Shown: positions 54,338-63,747, counted from the stretch's first letter. The stretch is 64,000 nucleotides of DNA from Brevibacillus sp. SYP-B805 (GCF_011059135.1 NZ_JAALGD010000002.1:372001-436000), one strand, 5' to 3'. Numbers and translations: made by a program. Notes: generated from the sequence alone by a model not told the origin.

Positions 54338-55666
54338 TTAGAAGAATGACAAGCCGATCGCAAAGATGACGCCGGAGACCAGCAGGGTCGTGACGCAATA
54401 GCCCATGATGTCCCGCACGCTTAATCCGGCGATGGCCAGCGCAGGCAGCGCCCAGAACGGCTGAGCCATGTTCATCCATGCTTCGCCGTACGCAATCGCC
54501 ATCGCGGCAATTCCCGGATCAACCCCCAGCTGCTGGGCCGCAGGCATGATGAACGGTCCCTGTACAACCCAGTGGCCGCCGCCGGAAGGAACGAAGAAGT
54601 TGACGAAACCGGAGCTTAAGAACGCCAGGAACGGGAAGGTCGCGGGCGTCGAGATGGAAATAAACGCATTGGTGATCATTCCTCCCAGCCCGGACTGCTC
54701 CATCATGCCCTGGATGCCCGCATAGAACGGGAACTGGATGATGATTCCGGCCGTTCCCTTCGCCGCATTCACCACTGCGTTCATATAGGAGAGCGGCGTT
54801 CCATGCAGGAGCAAACCGGTCGTGAAGAAGAGCAGGTTGACCGTATTGATGTCCACCTTGAAGCCTTTGTTGGCAAAATAGTAAATCAAGTAAGCGTATC
54901 CAAGAAGGGCGATCAAAATGCCCAGCACGCGGCTGTTTTCCATGCGGACGGCAAACGTCTTGGCGACGGGCGCCTTCACGGCCGCCGTCGCTGCCGTCTC
55001 CTCCTCGGCAAGCAGGCGGGGGTCGATTTCCACAACTTCTTTGCCGGTCGGCATCATGAGACGGGTCATGACCGGCAGCGCGATCAGGAGCGCCACCGTG
55101 ATGAACAGGTTGTAATCCGTAAAGATGGTTTGCGTCAGCGGGATGATGCCTGCCGTTTTTTCCATCGGGTTACCCGGAGTGGCGGCCACCAGCGGAATGG
55201 AACCGGAAAGCCCGCCGTGCCAGGTGAGGAACCCGATGTACGCACAGGCGATCAGGAAGCGATAATCCGAGCCGGGAACGCGTTTGGCCACTTCTTTGGC
55301 AAAGAGGGCCCCCACGATCAGCCCGAAGCCCCAGTTGATCAGGGACGCAATCGCCGCGCCCAGGGTTACCAGAATCACACCTTGCGCCGGGGTCTTTGCG
55401 ATGCCCGCCAGTTTGGTCAGGTTGCGTTTCACCAGCGGCGAACTTGCCAGGGCGTGGCCGGTGACCAGCACCAGGCTCATCTGCATGGCAAAGGCAAGCA
55501 GATTCCAGAAGCCGCTTCCCCAGAACTCCACCATCTCAACCGGCGTGTGTTGGGTAAAGAAGATGCCGGAGACAAACAAAATGATGGTCAGAATAAGAGC
55601 AAACACAAACGGGTCCGGCAAGTACTTTTGCACCAGTGCCGAAAAAAATCTTGACAGCGCTTTCAA
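54338..55666 (-). CDS. atoE: Short-chain fatty-acid transporter AtoE
   Basis: A 442-residue, about twelve-helix transporter of the AtoE family, importing acetoacetate, butyrate or related short-chain acids. Family phrases: SFWNLLAFAMQMSLVLVTG-like near residue 55, LINWGFGLIVGALFAKEVAK, FLTWHGGLSGSIPLVAATPG and FFVPSGGGHWVVQGPFIMPA. The start is TTG (complement 55664-55666), eight bases after GGAGG. A sigma-54 promoter lies in front and the AtoS/AtoC-like system is just upstream. No acyl-CoA transferase or thiolase gene is present. Confidence 0.9.
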   Translation of the reverse strand: MKALSRFFSALVQKYLPDPFVFALILTIILFVSGIFFTQHTPVEMVEFWGSGFWNLLAFAMQMSLVLVTGHALASSPLVKRNLTKLAGIAKTPAQGVILVTLGAAIASLINWGFGLIVGALFAKEVAKRVPGSDYRFLIACAYIGFLTWHGGLSGSIPLVAATPGNPMEKTAGIIPLTQTIFTDYNLFITVALLIALPVMTRLMMPTGKEVVEIDPRLLAEEETAATAAVKAPVAKTFAVRMENSRVLGILIALLGYAYLIYYFANKGFKVDINTVNLLFFTTGLLLHGTPLSYMNAVVNAAKGTAGIIIQFPFYAGIQGMMEQSGLGGMITNAFISISTPATFPFLAFLSSGFVNFFVPSGGGHWVVQGPFIMPAAQQLGVDPGIAAMAIAYGEAWMNMAQPFWALPALAIAGLSVRDIMGYCVTTLLVSGVIFAIGLSFF

Positions 55667-55707
55667 AATAAATGTCCTCCTTCATTCATGTCGTCGTCCA
55701 TTCTCTC

Positions 55708-55724
55708 ATTCAAGAATTGTGCCA
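55708..55724 (-). promoter_or_regulatory. Sigma-54 promoter of atoE
   Basis: On the minus strand TTGGCAC-N5-TTGAA matches the -24/-12 consensus TGGCAC-N5-TTGCW at all but one position. It is about 40 bases before the atoE start. Confidence 0.8.
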
Positions 55725-55775
55725 ACATTATTGTCCCGCAAACGCAAGCATTGCCGGTCTGGGAAACAAACAAAG

Positions 55776-55814
55776 GTGTGTAAAAAGTACACACTCTGTA
55801 CAGAAATTACACAC
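55776..55814. promoter_or_regulatory. Probable upstream activating sites for the AtoC-like regulator
   Basis: GTGTGTAA and TTACACAC bracket two overlapping palindromic units (GTGTGTAAAAAGTACACAC, then TGTACAGAAATTACACA). They lie about 55-100 bases upstream of the sigma-54 promoter, the expected position for enhancer binding. The assignment to this regulator is inferred. Confidence 0.6.
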
Positions 55815-57208
55815 TACGAAATGCCATACTCCTGACATTTGTAAATCAGGGCTTTGCGGGAAATACCGAGCCGCAGGGAGGCCTGCGCCTTGTTTCCTCC
55901 CGTTTCGCGCAGGGCGGCCAGAATCGCTTCCCTTTCCACCTCGCGGAGCAGCTCTTTCAGCTTCCGGCCGCCGGTAACGGGAAGCGGCGCCCCCTCCTGC
56001 CCCTCCTCTCCGGCTTCCGCCCGCTGCTGCGGCTGCACCACGTGTTCCAGCTGAATGTATGGCCCCTGCGCCAGGATCACCGCCCGTTGTATGACGTTTT
56101 GCAATTCCCGCACGTTGCCCGGCCACTGATAGCCGCACAGCCACTCCTCGGCTTCCCTGGCAATGCCCCGCAGCCTTTTCCCCGTTTCTTTCACATACTT
56201 CTCGAAAAAATGGGCGGCCAACAGCGGGATATCCTCCCGTCGCTCCCGCAGCGGCGGTACCTGGATGGCTACCACGTTCAAACGGTAGTACAAATCCTCC
56301 CGAAATCTTCCTTCCTCCACCAATTGGCGCAGATTCCGGTGCGTCGCTGCCACAATGCGCACATCCACCTTGCGCTTGCTCTCCCCGCCCACCCGTTCAA
56401 TTTCCTTCTCCTGCAGCACGCGCAGCAGCTTTACCTGCAGCCACAGAGGCATTTCGCCGATTTCATCAAGAAAGAGGGTGCCGCCGTCAGCAAGCTCGAA
56501 TTTTCCTCGGCGGCTCTGCAGTGCGCCGGTGAAAGCGCCTTTTTCATGCCCGAACAGCTCGCTCTCCAGCAGATGCTCCGGTATGGCGCCGCAGTTCACT
56601 TCCACCAGGGGGCCTGAACTGCGCAAACTGTTCGCGTGAATGGCGCGGCAGATCAGCTCCTTGCCGGTGCCGCTCTCTCCTTCGATCAGGACGGATGCCG
56701 ATGTTGCCGCCACCCGGCCGATCAGCTTGTAGACCTCCTGCATCTTCGGGCTCGTGCCGATCAGGCCGCCCCATGGCGTTTCGGGACGGTTCAACTCCAT
56801 CTGCGGCCCGTCTGCCGCCCGGTTGTCCGCCTGCCTGGCGGCCATCACCTGCCGGACAAGCCGCTTGATCTCCTGAATGTCAAACGGCTTGGTCAAAAAT
56901 TCGTACGCCCCTTCCCGCATCGCCCCCATCACGTTTTCCGGGGTGCTGTAGGCGGTCATAAAGATGACTTCGATCCACGGATACTTCTTGCGCAGGAACT
57001 GCTGCACCCCCCGCCCGTTCAATCCGGGCATCTGGATGTCCAGGAGGAGCAGCTGCAGGCTGCCGTGATACTTTTCCAGCTGGGCGATCGCCTCATGGCC
57101 GTTGGCTGCCTCGGCGATCGCGTATCCCTCCTTCTGCAGCACCGTCCGGAGAGCCAGCCTGACATGTTCTTCATCGTCGACCACCAGAATGACGGGATGT
57201 TCCTTCAC
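55814..57208 (-). CDS. Sigma-54-dependent response regulator (AtoC/NtrC type)
   Basis: A 464-residue response regulator. The receiver domain (residues 5-120) has VVDDEEHVRLAL and the phospho-acceptor in LLLDIQMPGLNG. The AAA+ domain has Walker A GESGTGKELI and the sigma-54 contact loop GAFTGA, followed by Walker B GGTLFLDEIGEMP. A C-terminal Fis-type HTH (NKAQASLRLGISRKALIYKC) binds DNA. It overlaps the 3' end of the histidine kinase gene by 38 bases. Confidence 0.93.
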   Translation of the reverse strand: MKEHPVILVVDDEEHVRLALRTVLQKEGYAIAEAANGHEAIAQLEKYHGSLQLLLLDIQMPGLNGRGVQQFLRKKYPWIEVIFMTAYSTPENVMGAMREGAYEFLTKPFDIQEIKRLVRQVMAARQADNRAADGPQMELNRPETPWGGLIGTSPKMQEVYKLIGRVAATSASVLIEGESGTGKELICRAIHANSLRSSGPLVEVNCGAIPEHLLESELFGHEKGAFTGALQSRRGKFELADGGTLFLDEIGEMPLWLQVKLLRVLQEKEIERVGGESKRKVDVRIVAATHRNLRQLVEEGRFREDLYYRLNVVAIQVPPLRERREDIPLLAAHFFEKYVKETGKRLRGIAREAEEWLCGYQWPGNVRELQNVIQRAVILAQGPYIQLEHVVQPQQRAEAGEEGQEGAPLPVTGGRKLKELLREVEREAILAALRETGGNKAQASLRLGISRKALIYKCQEYGIS

Positions 57209-59045
57209 CGATTACCTCCCCTTTCCTCTCCGAATCCGTTCGTGGTATCGATACCGTAAATGTGACGCCGTTCGGCTCGTTGCGAAACGTCAGGCTCCCC
57301 TGATACAGCCGTACAATGCTTTGCGACACCGAGAGGCCCAATCCGACCCCCTTCTCCTTCGTGGAAAAGAACGGATTGAAGATGCGCTCCTTGTGTTCCT
57401 CGGGGATGGGCTCCCCTTCATTGAACAGATGGAGTGACGCCGCTTCCTCGCCCGCTTCCACGCGAATGCGGATTTCTCCCTCCGCAGGGGTGGCCTGCAC
57501 GGCGTTGAGCAGCAGATTGAGGAGCACCTGCCGGATCAGCTCCGGATCGACAGCAATCTCCGCCTCCTCCGCTGCGTCGAAGGAAAGCCGAATCCCTTTT
57601 CGCCGACACTCGCTTTCCACCAGCGGCAGCGTCTCCATCACGATGGAGCTGAACGGCACGACGGCTTGGCGCAGGGGAGACGGTTTGGCGAACAGCAGCA
57701 ATCGCTCCACGATCCTGTTTATGCGTTCCACTTCTTCGATGATCACTTTGGTGTAGGTGCGATTGTTGCTCTCATGCTCCGGGAAACCGTCTTCCAGAAT
57801 CTGCGCGAATGCCTTGATCGATGTCAGGGGGTTGCGGATCTCGTGAGCCATGCCGGCAGCCAGTTCTCCCACGGCGCGCAGGCGGTCCGACCGTCTGATC
57901 TGCTCTTCCGCCAGCTGCTTCTCCGTCAGGTCGCGCATCACCAGCAGGGCCCCCATCACCTTTTCCCCGTTTTTCAACAGCGACGTGCTGGAATTGACAG
58001 GCACGCGCCGGCCGTCGCGGCGCGGAAAGTATGAATCAATCGCTTTCTGTTCGATACCGGTCTCCCACGTTTGCATCAGCAGGCTCTCAAATTCCGGGGC
58101 GTGCCGGTACACTTCCGGATACGGCCTGCCCAACACCTCGGCGGCAGGAATTCCAGTGATGTTCTCCATCGCCGGATTCCATTCGGTGACGCGGCCGTTG
58201 ACATCCAGCGTGACAATGCCGTCCTGCACGCTGCTGATGACGTGCTCCTTGTGGCTTCGGCTCTCGGCCAGCTGGCGGACCATGTCGTTGATGGCACGGG
58301 GGATGCGGCCGAGCACCCCGACAGGCTCGGAAAGGCGGAAGCTCTGGTCTTTGCCGACTTTTTCAATACCGTCGATCAGGTTGTCGATGAAGGAAGCCAC
58401 GTGGGAAAACAACCGGTACGAGGCAAGACTGGCAAGAATGAGACCGATGAAAAGAATCAGGTAAATGTTGCGCTCCATGCGCATCATCTGTGTGGTCACA
58501 TCGGTGGTCAGTTCATTTGCCCAGGTGTAGCCGATCACCCGGCCGTCACGGCTGATCGCGTGCATGGCGTTCATGATGTCTCCACGCATCTGCTGTCCGA
58601 TGTACAACGTATCCCGGCCGGTCGCCAGCACGCTTCTGCCCGGATGATCGGGGGCGATGGGTTCGCCCACCTTTTGCCCCAGCTGCTGGCTGGGGCCGTA
58701 AGCCACAACGGCATCAAGCTCTTTGGAATAGTAGCCGATCCCCACCCCGGGATAGAGCGCCGCGATCCGGTCCGTAAGCGGCGACAGCTTCCGGTTGAGG
58801 GCCATGATTTTTTCTGCGCGGGAAGCGCCGTGTTCCTCGGAGGTCAGCAGTGCGTCATAATCCTTTTCCAAAAACAGGTCAAGCTGCTTGGCCAGCCCGA
58901 ACAGCTTGTTCTCCTTCTCCTCCAGCAGGCTCTGTTCCGCCTGCTTGATCATGAAATAGTTCGTCACCAGCAGGGGAAGCGCCACAGACAAAAGAACGAT
59001 CAGCAGGTACTGCACCCGAAACGACAGATGTTTATCCTTCCACAC
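57171..59045 (-). CDS. PAS-domain sensor histidine kinase (AtoS type)
   Basis: A 624-residue membrane kinase. Transmembrane helices at about residues 10-30 and 190-210 flank an extracytoplasmic sensor. HAMP, PAS (ISSVQDGIVTLDVNGRVTEW), HisKA with the phosphorylated His in GELAAGMAHEIRNPLTSIK, and HATPase_c (LLLNAVQATPAEGEIRI; GVGLGLSVSQSIV) follow. It is predicted to sense a ligand such as a short-chain acid and phosphorylate the adjacent regulator. The start is GTG. The overlap with the regulator gene indicates coupled translation. Confidence 0.9.
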   Translation of the reverse strand: MWKDKHLSFRVQYLLIVLLSVALPLLVTNYFMIKQAEQSLLEEKENKLFGLAKQLDLFLEKDYDALLTSEEHGASRAEKIMALNRKLSPLTDRIAALYPGVGIGYYSKELDAVVAYGPSQQLGQKVGEPIAPDHPGRSVLATGRDTLYIGQQMRGDIMNAMHAISRDGRVIGYTWANELTTDVTTQMMRMERNIYLILFIGLILASLASYRLFSHVASFIDNLIDGIEKVGKDQSFRLSEPVGVLGRIPRAINDMVRQLAESRSHKEHVISSVQDGIVTLDVNGRVTEWNPAMENITGIPAAEVLGRPYPEVYRHAPEFESLLMQTWETGIEQKAIDSYFPRRDGRRVPVNSSTSLLKNGEKVMGALLVMRDLTEKQLAEEQIRRSDRLRAVGELAAGMAHEIRNPLTSIKAFAQILEDGFPEHESNNRTYTKVIIEEVERINRIVERLLLFAKPSPLRQAVVPFSSIVMETLPLVESECRRKGIRLSFDAAEEAEIAVDPELIRQVLLNLLLNAVQATPAEGEIRIRVEAGEEAASLHLFNEGEPIPEEHKERIFNPFFSTKEKGVGLGLSVSQSIVRLYQGSLTFRNEPNGVTFTVSIPRTDSERKGEVIGEGTSRHSGGRR

Positions 59046-59183
59046 GATGATCCCGCCTTGTCTTTCGGACTTTTCCTACTTTTCTACTGTAACATTCGGC
59101 TGTCGATGACGTCCAGAAAGGCCGCTTGGCAGGAAGAAGCGAATCGCCGCGTTAAATCGCTTTTTATATGATATAAAATCTAG

Positions 59184-59217
59184 TTACTTGACAAAAGTAA
59201 GTATATTAAAGTATGAT
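59184..59217 (+). promoter_or_regulatory. Promoter and inverted-repeat operator of pirin-wrbA
   Basis: TTGACA (59188-59193) and TATGAT (59212-59217) are 18 bases apart. The perfect inverted repeat TTACTT-N5-AAGTAA (59184-59200) covers the -35. The pattern resembles sites of HxlR/MarR-type thiol-stress regulators that control quinone reductases. The remaining roughly 150 bases before the pirin gene hold no evident gene. Confidence 0.6.
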
Positions 59218-59372
59218 GCTTACAGGAAGAAACAGTTAATAATAGATGAGTGGATACCAGCAAGATGAGCGAAACGGCCGATGCCCATCCCGGTCTGCAG
59301 GAGACAGCGAATGGGCGCAAATCAATCTGGTACTCATAGCCGCCGACGGAAATACCAAGACAGGAGGCTCCC

Positions 59373-60077
59373 ATGATAACCATCTATCCGGCAGAGTCCC
59401 GATTTGCAGCAGATCATGGCTGGCTGCGCAGCAACTTCAGCTTTTCGTTCGCGGAATACTATGATCCGCACAATCTTCAATTTGGCCCTCTCCGCGTTTT
59501 TAATGATGATGTTGTTCAGCCTTTGCGCGGCTTTGGCCCGCATCCTCACCGGGAAATGGAGATCGTTTCGGTTGTCCTGCAAGGCGAAATCAAACACGAG
59601 GACAGCATGGGGAATTCGGCGATCCTGCGTCCCGGTGAGGTTCAGCGCATGACGGCAGGGACGGGCATTATTCATTCAGAGGTAAACCCTTCTTCGACGG
59701 AAGAATTGCATTTCCTGCAGCTGTGGTTTCTGCCGAATCAGCAGGGCTTGCCCCCGTCTTATGAGCAAAAGGCCTATGATCAGTCTGCCATGAAGAATCA
59801 GCTGCTTCCGGTTGTCTCCGGGCAGCCGTCATCCGCAAACACCGTCTTTATTCATCAGGATCTGACGCTTTACCTGTCGGAGCTGGAAGCGGGAAAAACC
59901 CTGAGATTTACGCAGCAAGCGAACCGCAGAATCTACATCTTCGTGATCGAGGGAGAACTCGTCCTGAACAGGGACTCACGCCTCGGCAAACGAGACGCAG
60001 CCAGGATCACCGCTATCGCTGACCTGGAACTGGCGACACCAGCCGGCGCGACCTTCATGCTGATTGACCTGCCTTGA
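59373..60077 (+). CDS. Pirin-family bicupin protein
   Basis: A 234-residue pirin (YhhW-like) bicupin, often with quercetin 2,3-dioxygenase activity. The metal site in the N-terminal cupin is intact: GPHPHREMEIVS supplies two His, and AGTGIIHSEVNPS one His and one Glu. The C-terminal cupin lacks such ligands, as usual. It is upstream of wrbA on the same strand; both probably share the promoter with the TTACTT operator. AGGAGG precedes the ATG. Confidence 0.88.
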   Translation: MITIYPAESRFAADHGWLRSNFSFSFAEYYDPHNLQFGPLRVFNDDVVQPLRGFGPHPHREMEIVSVVLQGEIKHEDSMGNSAILRPGEVQRMTAGTGIIHSEVNPSSTEELHFLQLWFLPNQQGLPPSYEQKAYDQSAMKNQLLPVVSGQPSSANTVFIHQDLTLYLSELEAGKTLRFTQQANRRIYIFVIEGELVLNRDSRLGKRDAARITAIADLELATPAGATFMLIDLP

Positions 60078-60188
60078 ACACCCGCGAAAACAATCCCCCG
60101 TATTCCAATCGCATTTCACGCCTGCATGGCGGAGCAATGCCGGGGTTTGTTTCATCCATCACCAACCACAAAAAGGAGAGTGGACCAC

Positions 60189-60803
60189 ATGTCACATGTA
60201 AATCTGGCCGTCATCTATTACAGCTCCACCGGTACCAACTACCAGCTGGCGCAATGGGCCGCTGAAGGCGGGAAGCAGGCAGGGGCCGAAGTGAAAGTCC
60301 TGAAAGTTCCGGAGCTTGCTCCCCAGGCAGCCATCGACTCCAATCCCGCCTGGAAAGCGCATGTGGAAGCGACGAAGGATGTGCCGGAAGTCTCCCTGGC
60401 CGATCTGGAATGGGCGGATGCCATCATTTTCAGCGTTCCGACCCGTTTCGGCAACGTTCCGTCGCAGGTGAAGCAGTTCCTGGATACCACCGGCGGGCTG
60501 TGGTTCCAAGGCAAGCTGACCAACAAAGTGGTGAGCGCCATGGCCAGCGCCAGCAACCTGCACGGCGGTCACGAAGCAACGCTTCTCTCCCTGTATACCA
60601 CGATGTATCACTGGGGCGCGATCGTCGTGGCGCCCGGCTACACGGACCCCGTAACGTTCGGCGCCGGAGGAAATCCTTATGGAACAAGCGTGACCGTTGA
60701 CCAAAACGGCCAGATGAAAGAAGATGTGCGCGACGCCGTCATCCATCAGGCGAAGCGGACGGTTACGGTGGCGGGTTGGGTGAAAAAAGGGCTGCAGGGA
60801 TAA
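60189..60803 (+). CDS. wrbA: NAD(P)H:quinone oxidoreductase WrbA
   Basis: A 204-residue flavodoxin-like quinone reductase performing two-electron reduction of quinones with FMN. The FMN phosphate loop is YYSSTGTNYQLAQW; PTRFGNVPSQVKQFLD and FGAGGNPYGTS are WrbA signatures. AAAAGGAG precedes the ATG. Together with the pirin gene it suggests a response to quinones or phenolic compounds. Confidence 0.93.
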   Translation: MSHVNLAVIYYSSTGTNYQLAQWAAEGGKQAGAEVKVLKVPELAPQAAIDSNPAWKAHVEATKDVPEVSLADLEWADAIIFSVPTRFGNVPSQVKQFLDTTGGLWFQGKLTNKVVSAMASASNLHGGHEATLLSLYTTMYHWGAIVVAPGYTDPVTFGAGGNPYGTSVTVDQNGQMKEDVRDAVIHQAKRTVTVAGWVKKGLQG

Positions 60804-60866
60804 GGCGGCTTCCCTGCAGCGATTATCGACAAAACAAATGCTCCCTCATGCAGGGAGCATTTCCGT
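60791..60866 (+). terminator. Tandem hairpins after wrbA
   Basis: A perfect 10-bp stem GCTGCAGGGA / TCCCTGCAGC straddles the wrbA stop. A second stem AAATGCTCCCT / AGGGAGCATTT (60836-60862) follows and probably ends both wrbA and the convergent DUF4395 gene. Confidence 0.65.
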
Positions 60867-60916
60867 TTGGTAATGGTTCCTTATCAGTCTGACGCCTTCC
60901 GGGGAAGGCGCAGCCG

Positions 60917-61348
60917 TTAAGATAGATGCTTGGCGCTCTTTTTGTGGGTGTATTGAAGCCACTGGTACCGAATAAAGCAGCCGATGCAAAATCCGAGAAT
61001 GGCGATAAACGCGGCCAAGGCGACCATGGCGGTGAATACATAGGCCATAACAGGCCAGTTCGCCACATAACCGATCAGACCGAGCACCAGGCAGACGACG
61101 GCAATGATCTGGTTGAACTGCTGCTGATCCCAGTCTTCAGGGATATAGGCATCCGGCGGCTTTCTGAGAAAATGCTTCGCGATCCACATGACCGGATTGA
61201 AACCAAACAGGAGTCCCAGCAGGCCTGTCCCTAAAGGAAGCGCCAGGATCCACTCGCTGCCTGACAGCCAGGTGGCAATCACGCTGATCACCAGGAACCA
61301 CTGATTGGTTCGGACCAGAGGACGCGGAATCGAACGGGGACGTTCCAT
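60917..61348 (-). CDS. DUF4395 membrane protein
   Basis: A 143-residue protein with four membrane helices. The DUF4395 pattern is clear: PRPLVRTNQWFLVISVIATW at the start, GLLFGFNPVMWIAKHFLRKPP in the middle and FIAILGFCIGCFIRYQW near the end. Function is unknown; some relatives are linked to thiosulfate or sulfur handling. It appears to be a single-gene unit. Confidence 0.85.
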   Translation of the reverse strand: MERPRSIPRPLVRTNQWFLVISVIATWLSGSEWILALPLGTGLLGLLFGFNPVMWIAKHFLRKPPDAYIPEDWDQQQFNQIIAVVCLVLGLIGYVANWPVMAYVFTAMVALAAFIAILGFCIGCFIRYQWLQYTHKKSAKHLS

Positions 61349-61455
61349 GTGCGCTCACATCTTTCTTTCCGATATTGTTTCCATTATACGCCACATGGCA
61401 GGAGGATGGAAAGAGTCGCCGCTCGAGAAGCACTCTCTTTGATGGGTCATCCTTC

Positions 61456-62403
61456 TCATTGCAAAATCTCATCAATCCGCTTGCAGATTTCGTCCGAAAG
61501 TGCAACGCCGGAGGCTTTCACATTGGTCTCCACCTGCTCGGGCGCGCTCGCCCCGATGATGGCGCTCGCGACGTTCCGCTGGCGCAACGTCCACGCCAGG
61601 GCAAGCTGGGCCAACGTGAGCCCCAGTTCATCGGCGATGGGCTGCAGCCGTTCCACCTTGCGCAAATTCTTTTCGTTCAACCATGATTTGACCGTCTCCT
61701 TACCGTGTTCATCCGAAGCCCGGCTGCCCGCAGGAGCCTCGTTCATCCCTTTGTACTTGCCGGCAAGCACACCCTGCGCCAGCGGTGAATAAACCACTTG
61801 GCCTATGCCGTTTTTCTCGCAGAAGGGAATGATTTCTTTTTCGATATCCCGTGCAAACATGTTGTACAGCGGCTGATTGGCCACGATCCGGTTCAACAGG
61901 TATTTGTCCGAGACCGCTACCGCTTCCGCGATTTGTGCCGCTGTCCAGTTGCTGAGGCCGACGTACAGAACTTTCCCCTGCCGGACAAGATCGTCCATCG
62001 CCCGCAGCGTCTCTTCGACAGGGGTGTCAGGATCGAAGGCGTGGCAGTAGTAGACGTCGACATATTCAACACCAAGGCGCTTCAGACTCGCATGGCATTG
62101 TTCCATAATATGCTTGCGTGACAAGCCCCGGTCGTTGGGACGCTCGCCCATCGGCCCCCATACTTTGGTTGCCAGTACGTATGATTCGCGCGGATACTTC
62201 CGCAGGGCTTCCCCCACTACCTTTTCCGCTTCTCCATTCCGGTAAATGTTCGCTGTGTCGAAGAAGTTCACTCCCAGTTGATACGCCTTGTCAATGGTGG
62301 CGATCGCCTTCTCCCTGCCAACATAGCCCCCGTAGGTCAGCCAGCTTCCCAGACTGATTTCGCTAACTTTCAATCCAGAATTTCCGAGACGACGGTATCT
62401 CAT
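61456..62403 (-). CDS. Aldo/keto reductase
   Basis: A 315-residue AKR of the potassium-channel-beta/YqkF-YajO type. The catalytic set is visible: FFDTANIYRNGEAE (Asp and Tyr), LATKVWGP (Lys) and YCHAFDPDTP (His). It reduces aldehydes or ketones with NADPH; the physiological substrate is unknown. The start at 62403 follows GGAGG at seven bases. No operon partner is evident. Confidence 0.92.
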   Translation of the reverse strand: MRYRRLGNSGLKVSEISLGSWLTYGGYVGREKAIATIDKAYQLGVNFFDTANIYRNGEAEKVVGEALRKYPRESYVLATKVWGPMGERPNDRGLSRKHIMEQCHASLKRLGVEYVDVYYCHAFDPDTPVEETLRAMDDLVRQGKVLYVGLSNWTAAQIAEAVAVSDKYLLNRIVANQPLYNMFARDIEKEIIPFCEKNGIGQVVYSPLAQGVLAGKYKGMNEAPAGSRASDEHGKETVKSWLNEKNLRKVERLQPIADELGLTLAQLALAWTLRQRNVASAIIGASAPEQVETNVKASGVALSDEICKRIDEILQ

Positions 62404-62529
62404 CTGCGTGTCCTCCTTCGAAAGTTTTCGAAATAGGGGTAAGCGTTTTGAGCCTTTCTCCAAAATTACGCGTTTGGCAAGACAGCGGATTTATGCCTGC
62501 AGAAAAATTTTCGTTCTTACTCCTTCCTC

Positions 62530-63747
62530 CTACTGCTGCACTTCGTTCTTCGGCAGGGCCGGCGATTCGGTGGACACACCGGGCCTGTGGATGTACACCG
62601 TGGCGTCAACCTTTACTTCGACGTTGGGAAAGATCTGATCCCAGCGGTCTTTCGCGGCAGCCCACTGCTTGGGATATTTTCGGTGAAACGCTTCGGCGAA
62701 ACCAAAGATGTCCGCTTTCATCCCTTTTTGTACTTTTTTCAGCGCCAGATAAACCCGATTTTCGAGGTCTTTTTTCGCTTCTTTTTGCAGCATCTTCAAA
62801 ACTGACGGATTTAGCATGTCCAGATTGGTGGCGTTTTGCACCACATCATCTTCCGCCACGGCCTTCAGCGTCATTTTCCATGTTCCATGTTCAATTTGGG
62901 GAATCAGTTCCGTTTTCGCCCGAATCAGTTCGAGTGAAACACGCCCTTTCGTCTCACTTGGCTCAATCGTAACCGTCGCTCTTTTGATCTCGTTTCTCAG
63001 CCACAGAATTCCTCTGGTTAACTCGTCATTGACGTATCCGACCATTTTATCCTTCTTAAAAACAGCTGTTCCGTTCAAGCGCACAGTGGTATGGTCTTTC
63101 TCTCCTCCCGTTGTTGGCGGTACTTCTTCGATCCTGGGCAGGGCAGCCGCCCCTGCCTCCCCCTTCAGCATCTGCAGCAGCTCTTTCATCGTTTTATTCA
63201 ACCCGAACTGTGATAAGGCCAATTCCCTCGCTGATTCCGCCGAAGATTTCTCGAGAGGCGGGAGTACTTCCAGAATGTCAGCAGCCTTCCCTTTGCTGAC
63301 AAACACATGGAGCCGCAGGCGGGATTGCGGATGGCGGGCGAGGTAATCCACATGCTCGCGAATGCCTTCTTTCGCCAGTTCTTCCCCGAAGATCAAAACC
63401 TTCATCTGCCCCCAGAAGATCTTTCGCGAGATCTGTTCCTGAAGCTTCGCAATTGCATCGGCAATCGTAATACCGGTAGCCGAATTGACAAAAGTAGGGT
63501 TTACTCCTCCACCGCCTCCACCTCCACCACCGCTTATTGATTGCTGGCCGCCACCCGTGGCTTTCGGAACGACGATTTGAATCGAAATCTCGATCTTGTC
63601 GTTCTTTTTATCAATGCCGACCGCCGACACAAGCAGTACATCATTTATCTCCTTTCTGTCCCAGCAGCCGGCAATCGGCAGAACAGACGTACAAAGGAAG
63701 AGGAGCAGGAGCATTCGTGACATTTTTTGCAATCCGGGAAAGTTCAT
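62530..63747 (-). CDS. Ger(x)C-family spore germination lipoprotein
   Basis: A 405-residue C-subunit of a germinant receptor. It has a lipoprotein signal (LLLLFLCTSVLPIAGC) and the family opener GCWDRKEINDVLLVSAVGIDK, with a nine-glycine run near residue 75 in an otherwise standard N-terminal domain, and LARHPQSRLRLHVFVSKGKA further on. The protein anchors on the outer face of the spore inner membrane beside the GerAB permease encoded just upstream. I start it at 63747; an in-frame ATG at 63831 overlaps the upstream stop (ATGA) and would add 28 residues. Confidence 0.9.
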   Translation of the reverse strand: MNFPGLQKMSRMLLLLFLCTSVLPIAGCWDRKEINDVLLVSAVGIDKKNDKIEISIQIVVPKATGGGQQSISGGGGGGGGGVNPTFVNSATGITIADAIAKLQEQISRKIFWGQMKVLIFGEELAKEGIREHVDYLARHPQSRLRLHVFVSKGKAADILEVLPPLEKSSAESARELALSQFGLNKTMKELLQMLKGEAGAAALPRIEEVPPTTGGEKDHTTVRLNGTAVFKKDKMVGYVNDELTRGILWLRNEIKRATVTIEPSETKGRVSLELIRAKTELIPQIEHGTWKMTLKAVAEDDVVQNATNLDMLNPSVLKMLQKEAKKDLENRVYLALKKVQKGMKADIFGFAEAFHRKYPKQWAAAKDRWDQIFPNVEVKVDATVYIHRPGVSTESPALPKNEVQQ

